Positions 11,801-22,396 of a stretch of 64,000 nucleotides of DNA are shown here, piece by piece. The translations under genes and the position numbers were made by a program. The notes under the pieces were generated by a model. The model did not search any database and was not told the origin of the DNA. It was given only the letters and a program-made list of their open reading frames with translations. The DNA lies in NCBI GenBank assembly GCA_002633005.1, contig NMRA01000123.1, positions 278,364 to 342,363 on the forward strand, written 5' to 3'. The DNA is from Phoronis australis (lineage: Eukaryota; Phoronida; Phoronidae). The first letter of the stretch is position 1, and each line of letters begins with the position of its first letter.

Positions 11801-14800
11801 AAACATATTTCACCGAACCGTTCTGTTTTGGCTTTCTTTTTGAAAACTGTTACAGTAAATATCAAGAACATATGACTCAAATAACAGCATTACTGAAAAT
11901 GAATGATATGCCCGTTGAAAGCTAAGTGTCTGATAACACTGATCATCAACCTGTTGGGCTGGAGGTCGATGTTCTTATTTCAATTTCTATCTCTGAAGAC
12001 GTTACATTTCTGTTTTGCCCCAGATGAATCATCTAATGTTTTGTGACCAGGATCCCGATCACATTTATATGGGGGAAACAAAAAAATCACTTGGAACCAG
12101 GTTTAAAAAAACAAAAAACTGGACCGACTGCCATGGGTGAGCACACATTGGCCACTGTACATTCTGTCTCTTGTGCTTCCGCCAAGATCATTGGCAAGGA
12201 GCAGAACTGGCACGCACATAAAATCAAGTAATCTATCAAAAATGATTATCTAGTGCCCCTTTTGGATTGTGACCGTGGTGTTCAGTTATCTCCCCTGTAC
12301 AGTGACATCCTGATCATGTGCACAGTGGGAAATACTCCAGACACTCCACACGACAAAGTCTTGTCAAACCAGGCCGATCTGCCCCTAATTAGTAAGCAGA
12401 GCATATGAGTGTGACCCCAGACTAAAGTGTTACCACAGTGGTGGCCGTGAACTTGTTGGTCCACCATCTTCTGTAGTGAAACAATACCTCATCCATTTTT
12501 ATGCAGAACACTACATGAAAAACATTCATGAGGAAGAATGATACGGTGTTTTCTTTATTAATTCATACACTCTATTGGTTAGTACAGGACCCATGAAACA
12601 TGCCATTTGTCTCCAATAGTTCGTACAGTAGGCGTCCGAGAGGAAAATAGTTTGTACACATCTCTATTGGTTAGTACAGGACCCATGAAACATGCCATTT
12701 GTCTCCAATAGTTCGTACAGTAGGCGTCCGAGAGGAAAATAGTTTGTACACATCTCTATTGGTTAGTACAGGACCCATGAAACATGCCATTTGTCTCCAA
12801 TAGTTCGTACAGTAGGCGTCCGATAATAATTCATACAAGCTTTTTGGATCGGTAAAATGGAAATTTTCATTCTTAGAACACAAATCAATAAGCGCCAATT
12901 CTATTCAGGTGACCGGAATCCGTTATTTGCTTTACTACGCTAGCATAGACCTCAAAAAGTCGTTTTTCAGATCGCCATTTTTGGACACTGAAAAAATGTG
13001 GAAATAGAGATAAGATTTTCCACTGTGTCGCCAAATGGTGGTAAAATTGTCATAACAGCGGATTTTCCCAACAAGGTTCTATTACCCTCTGATTAGCACA
13101 ACATGAATAAATTTACAAAAGTGCGAAGTAACAGTATACTTTAGAAAACCCACAGTTAAAGGGTAGGGCCGTAAATTTATCACCGACAGATAAAGAGTTC
13201 ACATCATCACGAAATCATGAAAACTTATTTAAATGAACATTTTTGCCCACCTTGCTCTTCCCTTGTCTAACTTTTTCTTCCTTTTTCCAACATAATTGAC
13301 AATTATTTGTCAACCTCCAACACTCCCAAGTTATGCTCTTGCCATGCTTGGTCTGGACAAGGACAGTGCCAATTTGAATAAGTTCTAGGGCTTTTTAATA
13401 GTAATGTCACCCTGCTGTCTTTTTGATGTTTTCGCTTTGTAAAAGTGCATAGTTTCTGCAAAGCACATGTATTCAAAACAGATACCCTATGCTAAATTAG
13501 GTATTGGGTGTGGTGAAAGACTTCTGGTTGAGGCAAGACGCCTACCCTGTGCATTTTGCCCTCACCTCGTGATAGGTTTTGTACCTGTAGACATGTCATA
13601 CAAGCTACAGTGTTCATTCAATTTTGGTTAAGGACACATATGATCTTTTGACATCGTTTTGTATGTTATATTTGGTAGATAATTGTCTATAGAAATCTAA
13701 TCTGTGGCATGCTTATTTGTTACTAGAGACGCCACGACCCTTGACTAGTTTATAACCCATACTATTATCTACAAATGTAGTGTTACAATATGTGTTTGAG
13801 TGAGTAAAAGTGAAGTGGTCGCTTACACGTGTGATATACGTGCTTCATAAAGCTTAAAAGGACATGGGTGTTTTACTCCGAGTGGGCGTCTTGCCCCTGC
13901 CTTCTCTGTTTACTTCTTGATTATTGCTCATCACCTTTGAAACTAAGAGGCTTTGTTATGGCTCGTATCTTCACTCTTTTGACCATCAACAGATAGCGAG
14001 CTTTAGGAATTAGTGAAAAATTATCCCAATTAAGTAAAATTGTTGTTCTTGCAGAAAATACAAACGTTTTGACATTTTACTCACTTATATGTTACTTCTT
14101 GAACTAAGCTAATGACAGCTGAATTTTTAATTCTCAAATAAATTTCAACTAAAAGCTACAGAGCCTCTCGTTGCACTTTTCAGTGTGACAAGATTGTGTA
14201 ACGTGACTCCTGATTGGTTGACCGAATAAAATTAATTCGGACTTTGCTATTGGTGAGATGAATAATGTTCAAACATTCTGATTGCTTGACGTTTTGAAAT
14301 ACATCAGTATACTGCTCCGATTCATCTATTGTGAAAAGCCTTTGTGGTTTGCAGTTGCTGATACCGCAAGAATAGACTAAAACAAGGCATTCCACCATAG
14401 ATTATAGACAACAGATTTGAAACTCCGACTATGCTAGAGGAGGCGCCACTCTCCTAAATGATCTGTTTCAGTCTCCGGTTAGTGTGTTGTGGCTACACAA
14501 CATCTGACCATTATTAGCAGACAACATACTTGCCGGAGATAAAACCAGATAATTTGGCCAGGTGTTGCTAGTGTATAATGACGTCATTGCTTCTGTAAGA
14601 GCACGGATTTTCTCCATTGAAAGTATACGGAGTTAGCAGTCCATGTACTAAAGTCTATGATTCCACACAGGTTTGTATTTTTTGAAACATGCAATGTGCA
14701 CATGTTATTCCAGTGTTCTTTATTGTGGCCTGTAATTTTTGCTGTCATAATTTTCTCTATGAACTAGTTCTATTGAAGTACTCAACTTGTTATGTTCACC

Positions 14801-17131
14801 TGATATTATTCTAGGTCAGCGTGATAGCTCGCCAGGACTCTAATTACCTGAGAAACTACCAGACCCAAGTTGGCTTGGATATTGAGCTGTTGTACCTGGG
14901 TTCATACAAGGCTGAGGTGAGAGGAGTTGTAATGGGTGTTCAGTAAGTCCTGGGGGCACACTCGCTGAGGGTAGTTACTGGAACAATAGTTACCAAAGAT
15001 TGATGAATTTCATCAACATTTTATCTGTGTTATGGTAAAATCTTGACAAAAATCTGACTTGAAATAATGTTCCAATTCTTTGCCGAGCGTTTTGCTTCAA
15101 AATTTCAGATTTTGACGCAAATAGTTTTTCAAGTTGTTCAGAAATCCCAAGCCCCACAGACTACCCGTCTGTAACTAATGGCTGCAATATTTTTCTCGGA
15201 TACGTCGTAATTTGATCAGAAGTTTATCAAATGATTTTGCTTAAGGTCATGTACAGTACAAGCCCAAAGTATACAGAAAAAATTACCCAGAATTCCTCGC
15301 CACAGCAAATGGGTGGAAGCGTCATGAAAGTTTTCTTCTCTCAGGACTAACAATGAAGGAGGAATTAAGGGGGGAAGTTAAGAAGTTTGTTTTAAGTCAT
15401 TATGTAATTGAAATTTTGCTGTCCTAACAGTTATTATCAGTCATTTTGGCTATAAATAAAGTTAACTGGCATGACGGGGAAGGTTGTTTTTTTGTCTGAT
15501 TACTTTTGTCTTGTACTTTTGGACCCTAGAAAATGTCCAAATTTGGAACATCATATCCCAGAAATGGGTAACTGATTCTTATAAAACTTTCAGATACAAT
15601 GTGTTATGTACTGTTCTGCAAACTGCTGTTAGGAATGGGGGACATTTGTTTTCGCCTCTAGGATCCCCAGGAAACTGGGCAGTTCCAGCCGCCATCTTTC
15701 GGTGCATTTGCTTGATTGTTTATGGTTGGTAGTTGGCAAATTACTAATCGATATGTTAATAATGACTGTTAAAACTTTAGGCTTGCTAATGTTGCAAAAT
15801 ATTTAGGTTCATTTGAAGACTGTTCTATGGTTGAAACAAAATGGCAGTGCTTTTAACTTCATTAGACAATGCATCGGTCATTCATTGACATTTGAGAAGT
15901 TTGTATAGTCACGGGTCTTGATGAAGTCTGAAGTTTACAAGATTCAATATTTACTACATATTTTCAAAACTGGTCGAGTAAGTGTAAATTCTTAATATGT
16001 ACAAAATAAATATGTTCATTTCGACACTTTATAGCCCTATTCCCGTGTGATGCTTTTCAATCACAGTGGCATTTTCCTGGTGTTTTGGTCTGCATAATGT
16101 TTACGAATTGTTTTCAGGAGATGTTTGCTCGCGAACAAAACCAGAACACCATGCTGACGTGGCTGCTGAGATTTGTGGGTTGGTTCTTGTGCCTCATTGG
16201 GTTCAGCTGTCTGACCAGCATAGTCACCACTTTAGGTAACACCGTCCCATTGTCGTATATAACTGCCGTTAGTCTTTTATGGAATTTGCATATGCGACAA
16301 TTAATAGTCCGTCATTGATCATACCTATTAGCTTAAAAATGACTTTTTGACTGTACCTCCATGGAAGTTGGGAGTTTTTAGCAAATGTGTTGATGAGATT
16401 GATGCTTGTTGAAAATTATCAAGGTTCGGAGGAAACATTTTTGCAAATTTTTTAAGAGCTAAGGTTTATTTTCTGGGTTTTTGATAATTGATGTCACTTA
16501 AACCAGGTGAATTTTGTCGAAGTTTTGTCAACTTTTTTGAAAACTATTGCACTTGTAAACATTTTGTTTTTCCGTCTGTTGAAAGTTGTGGCAGTTCTAG
16601 TATTTAGTACACAATATGACGAACAATGGAAATTTTATTTTATCAAAGTTCTGCACAAAAGCATGGATTAATAAAATTTTAGTTTATTACTGGCTTTGTT
16701 TGCACTGTGTAAATGTCATAAAACAATATTTGGTGAATCTTTCATTATTTTCAGCAAAGTTGTCGTATTTGGAAAAGGAAAAAAGACAGTTTCAATAATT
16801 TTTTGTGCGAATTAAGTGCAGAATTTCCGTATTTCTTGTTTCTTGCTTAGCGTTAACAAAATCGGACAACTTTGACAAGATTTTATCAACTGTTGATGCA
16901 ATACTATTCTCTGTGGTTTCAGTTGATTGGATCCCTATTGTACGTGACCTAGTGTCCATGGGTGTCTGTCTGATGAACGTGAGTCTGGCCATCAGCCTCT
17001 CTCTCACCGTCATCGCCCTCGGCTGGATTCGCTACCGCCCTCTACTAGGACTCACTATTCTGGCGTTTTCTCTCTTGCCATTCTTCATCTCGGCCAAACG
17101 CAGAAACACGTCCCGACCCAGACAAGACTGA
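5740..17131 (+). CDS. TMEM43: TMEM43 (LUMA)-like membrane protein, 5'-incomplete, 10 exons
   Basis: Joining ten GT-AG exons (5740-5874, 7013-7107, 7821-7870, 8230-8299, 8726-8796, 9963-10081, 11020-11094, 14815-14916, 16118-16235, 16923-17131) gives 1044 nt in one frame, or 347 residues plus stop. Human TMEM43 is 400 residues, so about 50 N-terminal residues, including the first membrane segment, are missing. Family landmarks include the EGR-type start, RLVHITG, VEMYQWVEEE, WRSDLVHSSQFD, a WFYHS motif, VIARQ, and a C-terminal block of three hydrophobic helices (about residues 254-274, 292-314, 319-335) containing VDWIPIVRDLV and YRPLLGL. TMEM43 is an inner-nuclear-membrane/ER protein that binds lamins and emerin. 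The serine at residue 303 appears to align with human S358, the site of the ARVC5 mutation. Identification is strong; the start is not visible. Confidence 0.93.
7013..7107 (+). CDS. TMEM43: TMEM43-like exon b
   Basis: Acceptor TTCTTAG, donor GTATAA; ends in phase 2. It encodes the most conserved family motif, VEMYQWVEEEHK. Confidence 0.92.
7441..7494 (+). repeat. tRNA-like SINE head
   Basis: The sequence GTGGTAGAGTAGATGGCTC resembles a pol III A box within a tRNA D-arm, followed at tRNA spacing by AGGTTCAATTC, a near-match to the B box GGTTCRANNCC. It sits inside a TMEM43 intron. There is no intact acceptor stem, so it is a SINE or tRNA relic rather than a functional tRNA gene. Confidence 0.45.
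7821..7870 (+). CDS. TMEM43: TMEM43-like exon c
   Basis: A 50-nt exon between TTTCAG and GTGAGT. It encodes REYNEGDQTRVETTYTY, collinear with the human EESREYTEDGQV segment. Confidence 0.9.
8230..8299 (+). CDS. TMEM43: TMEM43-like exon d
   Basis: A 70-nt exon between ATTTCAG and GTGAGC. It encodes SQQWRSDLVHSSQFDSP and then HNHRNP; the W-R-S and HxNP residues are family-conserved. Confidence 0.9.
8726..8796 (+). CDS. TMEM43: TMEM43-like exon e
   Basis: A 71-nt exon between a long T tract plus TTTCAG and GTAAGT. It encodes SFPVESTTQEASDVTVGNFY, followed by LSE. Confidence 0.88.
9163..9470. repeat. 14-bp minisatellite, about 22 copies
   Basis: The unit is AACACTATATTTGC, repeated nearly perfectly in the centre (about 9280-9370) and with substitutions at the flanks. 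Because 14 is not a multiple of 3 and the unit lacks stops, all three forward frames stay open and produce artefactual LQHYICNTIFATLY-type proteins. It lies in the TMEM43 intron between exons e and f. Confidence 0.9.
9963..10081 (+). CDS. TMEM43: TMEM43-like exon f
   Basis: A 119-nt exon between TTTGCAG and GTATGG. It encodes LINQINNYQ through GWFYHSKNTIHPE, matching the human LIDKVDNF and DFFYHSENP region. Confidence 0.9.
10826..10866. repeat. Short AT-rich tandem repeat
   Basis: Three imperfect copies of a ~15-bp unit built on TTTCAATTAA, in the intron between TMEM43 exons f and g. Confidence 0.6.
11020..11094 (+). CDS. TMEM43: TMEM43-like exon g
   Basis: 25 codons in phase 0/0 between GTTTTAG and GTAGGA. 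It encodes IGDMRVKIEVAGLTERYPG, matching the human VGDLRVSFSYAGL segment. Confidence 0.9.
12049..12305 (+). pseudogene. Penelope-like retroelement C-terminal fragment (GIY-YIG nuclease)
   Basis: One frame reads DPDHIYMGETKKSLGTRFKK. After a frameshift in the A-run near 12110 the reading continues TGPTAMGEHTLATVHSV, IIGKEQNWHAHKIK, a stop, and then LLDCDRGVQLSPLYSDIL. This order matches the C-terminal GIY-YIG endonuclease of Penelope-like elements: a YIGET..SLGTR start, an AxxEH histidine, a K(E/I)xxW..RKxKE stretch and a final NRDxGxxLxxxYxxxL. It lacks the reverse transcriptase and is interrupted by at least one frameshift and one stop, so it is a dead 5'-truncated copy in a TMEM43 intron. 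Assigned by motif order only. Confidence 0.65.
12571..12826. repeat. 92-bp tandem repeat, 2.8 copies
   Basis: Copies start at 12571, 12663 and 12755 and are almost identical; the last is truncated after GGCGTCCGA. Each unit carries CTATTGG near its start and the reverse complement CCAATAG about 40 bases later, so each unit can fold on itself and contains two CCAAT motifs in opposite orientation. It is intronic in the TMEM43-like gene. Confidence 0.9.
14815..14916 (+). CDS. TMEM43: TMEM43-like exon h
   Basis: 34 codons in phase 0/0 between TTCTAG and GTGAGA. It begins with VSVIARQ and ends LYLGSYKAE, matching the human VVTVIARQ and LLLLHHGDFSAEE segments. Confidence 0.9.
15520..15632 (+). repeat. 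Interspersed repeat family, copy 1
   Basis: Contains AATGTCCAAATTTGGAACATC, ATATCCCAGAAATG, an AACTTTCAGATA block and TGTTATGTACTGTTCTG. Related segments occur in the same orientation at about 19635-19740 and 52850-52950. No coding sense was recognised. Confidence 0.5.
16118..16235 (+). CDS. TMEM43: TMEM43-like exon i
   Basis: A 118-nt exon between TTTTCAG and GTAACA. It encodes EMFAREQNQNTMLTWLLR and a hydrophobic membrane segment ending SIVTTL. Confidence 0.92.
16923..17131 (+). CDS. TMEM43: TMEM43-like terminal exon j
   Basis: Starts after GTTTCAG and ends at TGA. It encodes VDWIPIVRDLVSMG, two hydrophobic helices and a short basic C-terminus (AKRRNTSRPRQD). An ATTAAA at about 17360, followed by a GT-rich stretch, is a possible poly(A) signal. 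Confidence 0.93.
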
Positions 17132-17854
17132 CAATGAATTTCGAAGCAGTAGAACCATACTCATCACTTGGTTTATAGATGGAGTAAGGCGCGATAACAT
17201 GACATAGCCACGTATTATAAACAGGGTCTGTTTTATCAAAGTGCGTAATCTGGTCATAGCTAAGCTGGTCAAAGACTCATTATTGCAAATGTGACATTGC
17301 ATTTTGAAGAAGAGCAAAAATGTTGTAATTGACATAAAGTTCCCAATTTTGAATATTCAAATTAAATGACGGTCTTGGTGAGTCCTGTAGGTGAATTGTG
17401 TGCTGACTGAAATTGTAAGTTACAACCACAGGGGTACCAATAGAATCATACGCACGAGCATCGCATCACATGCACGAACACTTTATGACATTCTTGGCCA
17501 AAATTATATTTTCCTGTTTCTGAAAATTGGGTGTAGGTGATTTTTCATTTCATCAAAGTTTTGAACATTCTTTTGTGTAGCAATTTATGAAGATAGTTGG
17601 CTTTAACCTGTATTGCTTTAGTTCACTCGAACTCTATAGACTAGTAAAAGCTGGATGGGGACAAGGAATGGGCTGTCATTTTGTGGAGAGGGAATAGGGC
17701 GGTCCTGGATTACACAGCGCACTCTAATCTCGCTGTATTTACCCACAGTGCCATAAACATCTCTCAGGAACATTTGCTGCCTCGTTTTGGTGCCATTTGT
17801 TGTCCGATTCTTTACAAGTATTTTCTCTGTTGCATTACTCTATTGGTTCTTCCG

Positions 17855-18104
17855 ATGCCAACGAAGTATTACTGCTGTGCTGTGGGCTGCAACTCCGACG
17901 TGAGAAAGTTTGATAAACTGGACAAATACCGGTGGATTGGGGATGTGAAATTCTTTGCCTTCCTGACATCAATGAGAGACATGAAAATGTGCCTGATTTG
18001 CAAAACGAGGTCACATGCGTTTTTAACTCCGGACAACGGAAAGTTCTACTGCCATGTAATCCAACACGGCCCTATTAAAAATCTCATCGGTGACAAAGTG
18101 TGGG
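17855..18104 (+). CDS. THAP-like zinc-finger exon, probably transposon-derived
   Basis: From the ATG at 17855 the frame reads MPTKYYCCAVGCNSD, then KYRWIGDVKFFAF and MCLICKTRSHAF, up to a good donor (GTAAGC at 18105). The CxxxC pair near the N-terminus, followed by a W and a VxFFxF motif, resembles the THAP DNA-binding fold (C2CH; start 'C.VpgC.n', then 'sFHrFP'). THAP domains are widespread in P-element-like and other transposon proteins. The usual downstream Cys-His pair is replaced by CLIC and CHV, so zinc binding is uncertain. No second exon was identified. The open frame extends upstream to 17681 without start context. Could be a host THAP gene, a domesticated transposase or a relic. Confidence 0.35.
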
Positions 18105-19250
18105 GTAAGCAACCAGGTTCGAGAGCCTTACGCCTTTTGTTGTTATGTAACATGTTTTTTATTGCATTTTACTGTATTTGTGAATTATGATGACAGAGGT
18201 CGCTTCTGTTTCAAAATTCTACAGATTGTATTGTAATTCAAAATTACCGTGAATATATTCTCATGCGATTTCTGAAATAATGAGATTATTTTTGGAAGAA
18301 AAGTTCCATTGCAGCAAAATATCGTGCCAAAGCAATTATTTGTTTGGGGAAAATACTGTTGTTCAGTTGCCTTGTCCTGGTGAATTTTTTTCATTTCAAA
18401 AATGAATGTTTATGTTACTGTTTCTTCTCATTACAGTTTTGTTGTGCTTAGTTTGTTTGTTTCGTGTTTTTAAATTGAAATTTGTTTGAAATTAGAACTG
18501 AGGCCGATGATGCTATTTTGCCATACTGTTCAATATGTTTGAATTATGTACGACTTTTCAATTAGCAACGCACTTTAGATTGTGTGTGTGTGTTGTACAT
18601 GTGTACATAGATGGAAAGATGTTTGTAAATAATTTGAAAAGTTTAATGTTTTATTGCATTTTGGCTGCAGATTTATTACTCAAACTGTTGTCATTAACTA
18701 TTCATTCTAATTTTGATGTTTATATGTGCACTGTATGTCAGTCATGTGATATGTTCAAGGACATGCCTGAAGCGAGCAGTTTATGTTTGTATGAACAAAG
18801 GTGTAGGTTGTAAATTGATAGCAGCTCCGCCTAGACTCTAGAAATAAGCTTCCGCTTTGTGACAATGAGAGTCAGGGCAAGCTTGATGCTTTGTTTTATT
18901 ATCTCTGTCTTCGACATTCCCCAGGATAAGTTTTGTTATTCTGTGGATTCTTATTTTACATTGATTCTAAATGTGTTAGTGCATGATGTATAAGGGAATT
19001 GTTGTGTTTACACTATTATTATTTGATATTTATTTGGATAACTTCAGAGTTTATGTCATTGAAACTAATTTGCTTTAACTGTATAGCTATACTAATTCTC
19101 GAGCTACTGAAGACCTGATGCCTGCGCAATTTGCAGCCAACTGTTATGTCATCCATCCAACGAGCAGCATTTCGCCTTTATCACACGAGATTTGAACATT
19201 TCAGCAATTTACCAGTAATTGTTAATTAGATATAGTAAAAATAGTTAAAG

Positions 19251-19506
19251 GCTGAGGTTGGCCAACAGTGAAATATATCAAATAAACACAGAAGAATCAG
19301 GAACATTCACCGGGAATCCAACAACAGGTCTCTCGATTGCCGGTCTAGTGCTCTTACCACCGAGCTACTGAAAACCTGATATCTGTGTAATTACTGTTTG
19401 CAGCCAACTGCTGCACCCGTTCTAAAGACCTGGGGTTTGATTCTCAGTTGGAGTTCCAGATTTTTCTGAGCTTATTTGACATATTTCACTATTGGCCAAC
19501 CTCAGC
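19251..19506. mobile_element. Foldback/MITE-like element with 54-bp inverted arms and tRNA-like interior
   Basis: The arm at 19251-19304, beginning GCTGAGGTTGGCCAA, is matched by its reverse complement at 19453-19506 with a few mismatches. The interior read on the minus strand contains TAGCTCGGTGGTAAGAGC (tRNA A-box-like) followed by GGATTCCCGG (B-box-like) at tRNA spacing. The element therefore appears to combine a tRNA-derived SINE head with long inverted arms. A segment at 19090-19140 repeats part of the interior (GAGCTACTGAAGACCTGAT), so a second damaged copy lies next to it. Confidence 0.65.
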
Positions 19507-19634
19507 GTTTATGTATTTGCTAGTCTAATCCTTGTTGGAAGAATTTTGTATAAAATGATCCTAGTCTGTCAAAGTTATTTTTTGTTTGTTGTGCGTCAAT
19601 GGTAGCCATGTTGAAAGGTTAAGGTCATGTAAGA

Positions 19635-19740
19635 CCTTAAATGGCGAACTTTGGAGCATCATATCTCAGAAATTATTGATGTATCGTTTGAAGCTTTCAA
19701 TTGCCATGCTTAATGCACTGTTCTTAACATGTTGTCTGGA
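19635..19740 (+). repeat. Interspersed repeat family, copy 2
   Basis: Shares GGAGCATCATATCTCAGAAA and the same downstream order with the copies at 15520 and 52850. A further shared block (AACAAAATTGGGTCATGTTATT at about 19863, compared with 53102) extends the similarity to about 300 bp. Confidence 0.5.
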
Positions 19741-22396
19741 ACTGTTTTTGAAATGTCCCAATTTTTCACGAGATACTGTAGAAAAATATCACTTTTAGTG
19801 TTTTTACGAAAAAAGTTACCAAAAGAACGTAGCATCGTTTTTGATCTTGAACATTTATGTCAAACAAAATTGGGTCATGTTATTGATACGGTTGTTTTGT
19901 TATAAATGGACCTTTCTTCTTTGCTATTTTTTTTTAAACACATGGTTGCCTGACGTCATCCATGACAGATTGGGATGAAGTCAGATTCTGCATTTTTTGT
20001 GTTTTCAGAAAGTATAATACTTATACTAAGTGAAATATGTAGTTTGGTAGGTAGCCTGTGTGACTAAAAACCTACACTTGTGTAAAGCTTGAGATTATTT
20101 TTGGAGGAGTATTACACAGAGCGACTGCAGTGTCATGTTTGGCCATGTCCACACAGTCGACGTCACTGCCTCCAACTTAAACCAATGTGTAACTTTTTCC
20201 CCATAGGGCCGTTCACGATCCTTTCCTGGTAAAAAAAATCGGCTACAGAAATCCGGGCCATAACAACGGCCCTGCTTCGCCCACTTCAGAGGGCGCTGCG
20301 TGGAAATGCCACTAGAAGTTGATGTGTTTCTCTCTACTGCACTTTGTATTATGTGTTTGATTTCAGTAGCTGGCTTTTATATTTATACAGATGTTGAGGA
20401 CTTACTTCAGTGTGTTTGCTTGTTTCTCTTTACTGCGCCGTTACTATATAGATTGCCTGAACCTGTAAGAGCCGTAAAATCCGCGTCTCACCACTTGGTG
20501 GTCACAAATTTAAGTACTTCTGGTCGCTGCATTTTGTTGGCACGTCCTTGGTTTTCAATAGCCGTGGACCCTTTTATCAGTGTCGCATCCTGTCGTAGCT
20601 GAGAGAATCGTAAGCACGTTTCTGCGAACACATAGCTGTGGCGATGCATTGTAATTGGCTCCAGGTTAATAGTTTTTAATGATCAAGACTTATCAATAGC
20701 CTTCCCTTGCCACTATGATATTCAACTGAGGTTACGATCGTTGTGAGTGATGGAACTTCTAAAGCGGCCAGCTGCTTTTTCTAATATTTGCTGTTGAAAT
20801 GGAAAATAAAGTTTAGACCAGAGATTAGGCCAACGCGAGTAATATCCACACTGCAGGTGGCAGTAGTGGAACTTGGATAGTAAGTACCATTGAGAGTACT
20901 TAGCGTTTATTGGATACCAAGCCACGGTAAAAGCCGTATTCCGTGAATAAGAAACGTGTTTTTTTATTATCGTTTTATTAATTTAGAATGACATTTGAAA
21001 ATACATTGTAAAATAAATGTGATAAAATGTGAAAGGTAACAAACTAACACAGAAGCGATTGGAGTTAGCAAACAACACCAACTTGAAATCGTCTGCTTTT
21101 GACTTGTACAATGTGCTGTAGTAATGTTAAATAACATTGAAAATTCAGTTTGAAGCAGTGCTACAGTGTTTGCACAACTCACACGGCTTTAATGCCGCGT
21201 TCCGTCCAAGGAACGATATTTTGATTCAGACCACTTGCAGTTATAACTTGCTACAGGCTTACTGAGATGAGAAGTGAATCCCGGATTCGCTAAGACGTGA
21301 CAGTTATTCCTTGAGACCATGCTTACGCATAAAACGGCGAGCCAACTCGAGTCTCCGCGAACGAATCGTCACTAGTTCTGGCGAAGCGCAATTATATACC
21401 AGTACCTGCAAGTGATCTAAATAAAATCTGCTTTGTGAGTGGGAGACGGTTTATACTCGCTTTAAATACACCGTTGTGCCAAACTTTACTCACTACTGTA
21501 CCACGTACCTCATACCGCCTTTGAGAAAACTACCCATTTGCGAAGAAGTAAAGTGGTTCTCACACTTTTGCAAAAAGTCAACATCTATTTCGCTTTGATC
21601 GAAAGCCTTCACTTTCACGGTACATTGATGATGGTATAGCTATAAGTTTGTGCAACTTTTATGTACAAATCTAGTTAATTTAATTCAAATATGGCTAAGA
21701 ACCCTAGCGAAAGCCAGTTCACAAACACGAGTGGAAATGGGTGACTTCATATCCACCAGGTGGAGCTGAATACTAAGACTTCGCTTTCACCCGCTAAGTC
21801 GCGCATTGATTCTCTGAAGACGTGGCAAGACGTAGCATTGACTTACAGTACATGAAGTTACGATTGAGTAAGTCATAATATCACAAAGCAAAATCAACAC
21901 TAATTTTAAAACTACCGGCCCATGACAGGCGGGGAAATTGCATATTCAACGAAGCATTTCAATACAGGGTGAATGGACTAAGAATTGGGCGTGATGTTTG
22001 GAACAGACATGGATTTAGCTATTTCATAATACATTAATGCCGCTGGCACCTGAGGTAGGTCTCTGGGCCGGGTAAATGGGCGGTCCAGTTTCTTTGTACA
22101 AAGTCTTCGCACAGGCTCCGCCAAACACACGAGTTGCCAATTAAAAGAAAGCGTGCGTTAAAAGCCAAGGGTGGGAACTAACTAAAATTTTGCAAATCGT
22201 TTTTGATTTGACTGTAACATGGACATAATACACGGATAGAAATCGTCACTTGACCATAAATATGGAGCACCGTTAAAACAATGTTCAGATAGAATACGTA
22301 AGGCACTTGAGCAGGATACGTTATCAGATCGTGCAAATTCTCTCCAACGGGACTGGATGACGTAATTTCAATTCAGAAGACGGGGTACGTCAACGT

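Larger units (their letters stand above)
17132..22396. other. Intergenic region between TMEM43-like gene and minus-strand gene
   Basis: Apart from the THAP-like exon at 17855-18104, the foldback element at 19251-19506 and an interspersed repeat near 19635, I find no supportable gene. Several short open frames (for example 18535-18813 and 20300-20602) lack recognisable motifs and flanking splice signals. Confidence 0.5.

Noticed and set aside
12571-12826. CRISPR-like array
   Set aside because: The 92-bp unit repeats without distinct spacers and the DNA is clearly eukaryotic; it is an ordinary tandem repeat.
13524-13905. Inverted phrases GGCAAGACGCC and GGGCGTCTTGCC as a MITE
   Set aside because: The match is about 12 bp with mismatches beyond it and no target duplication seen.
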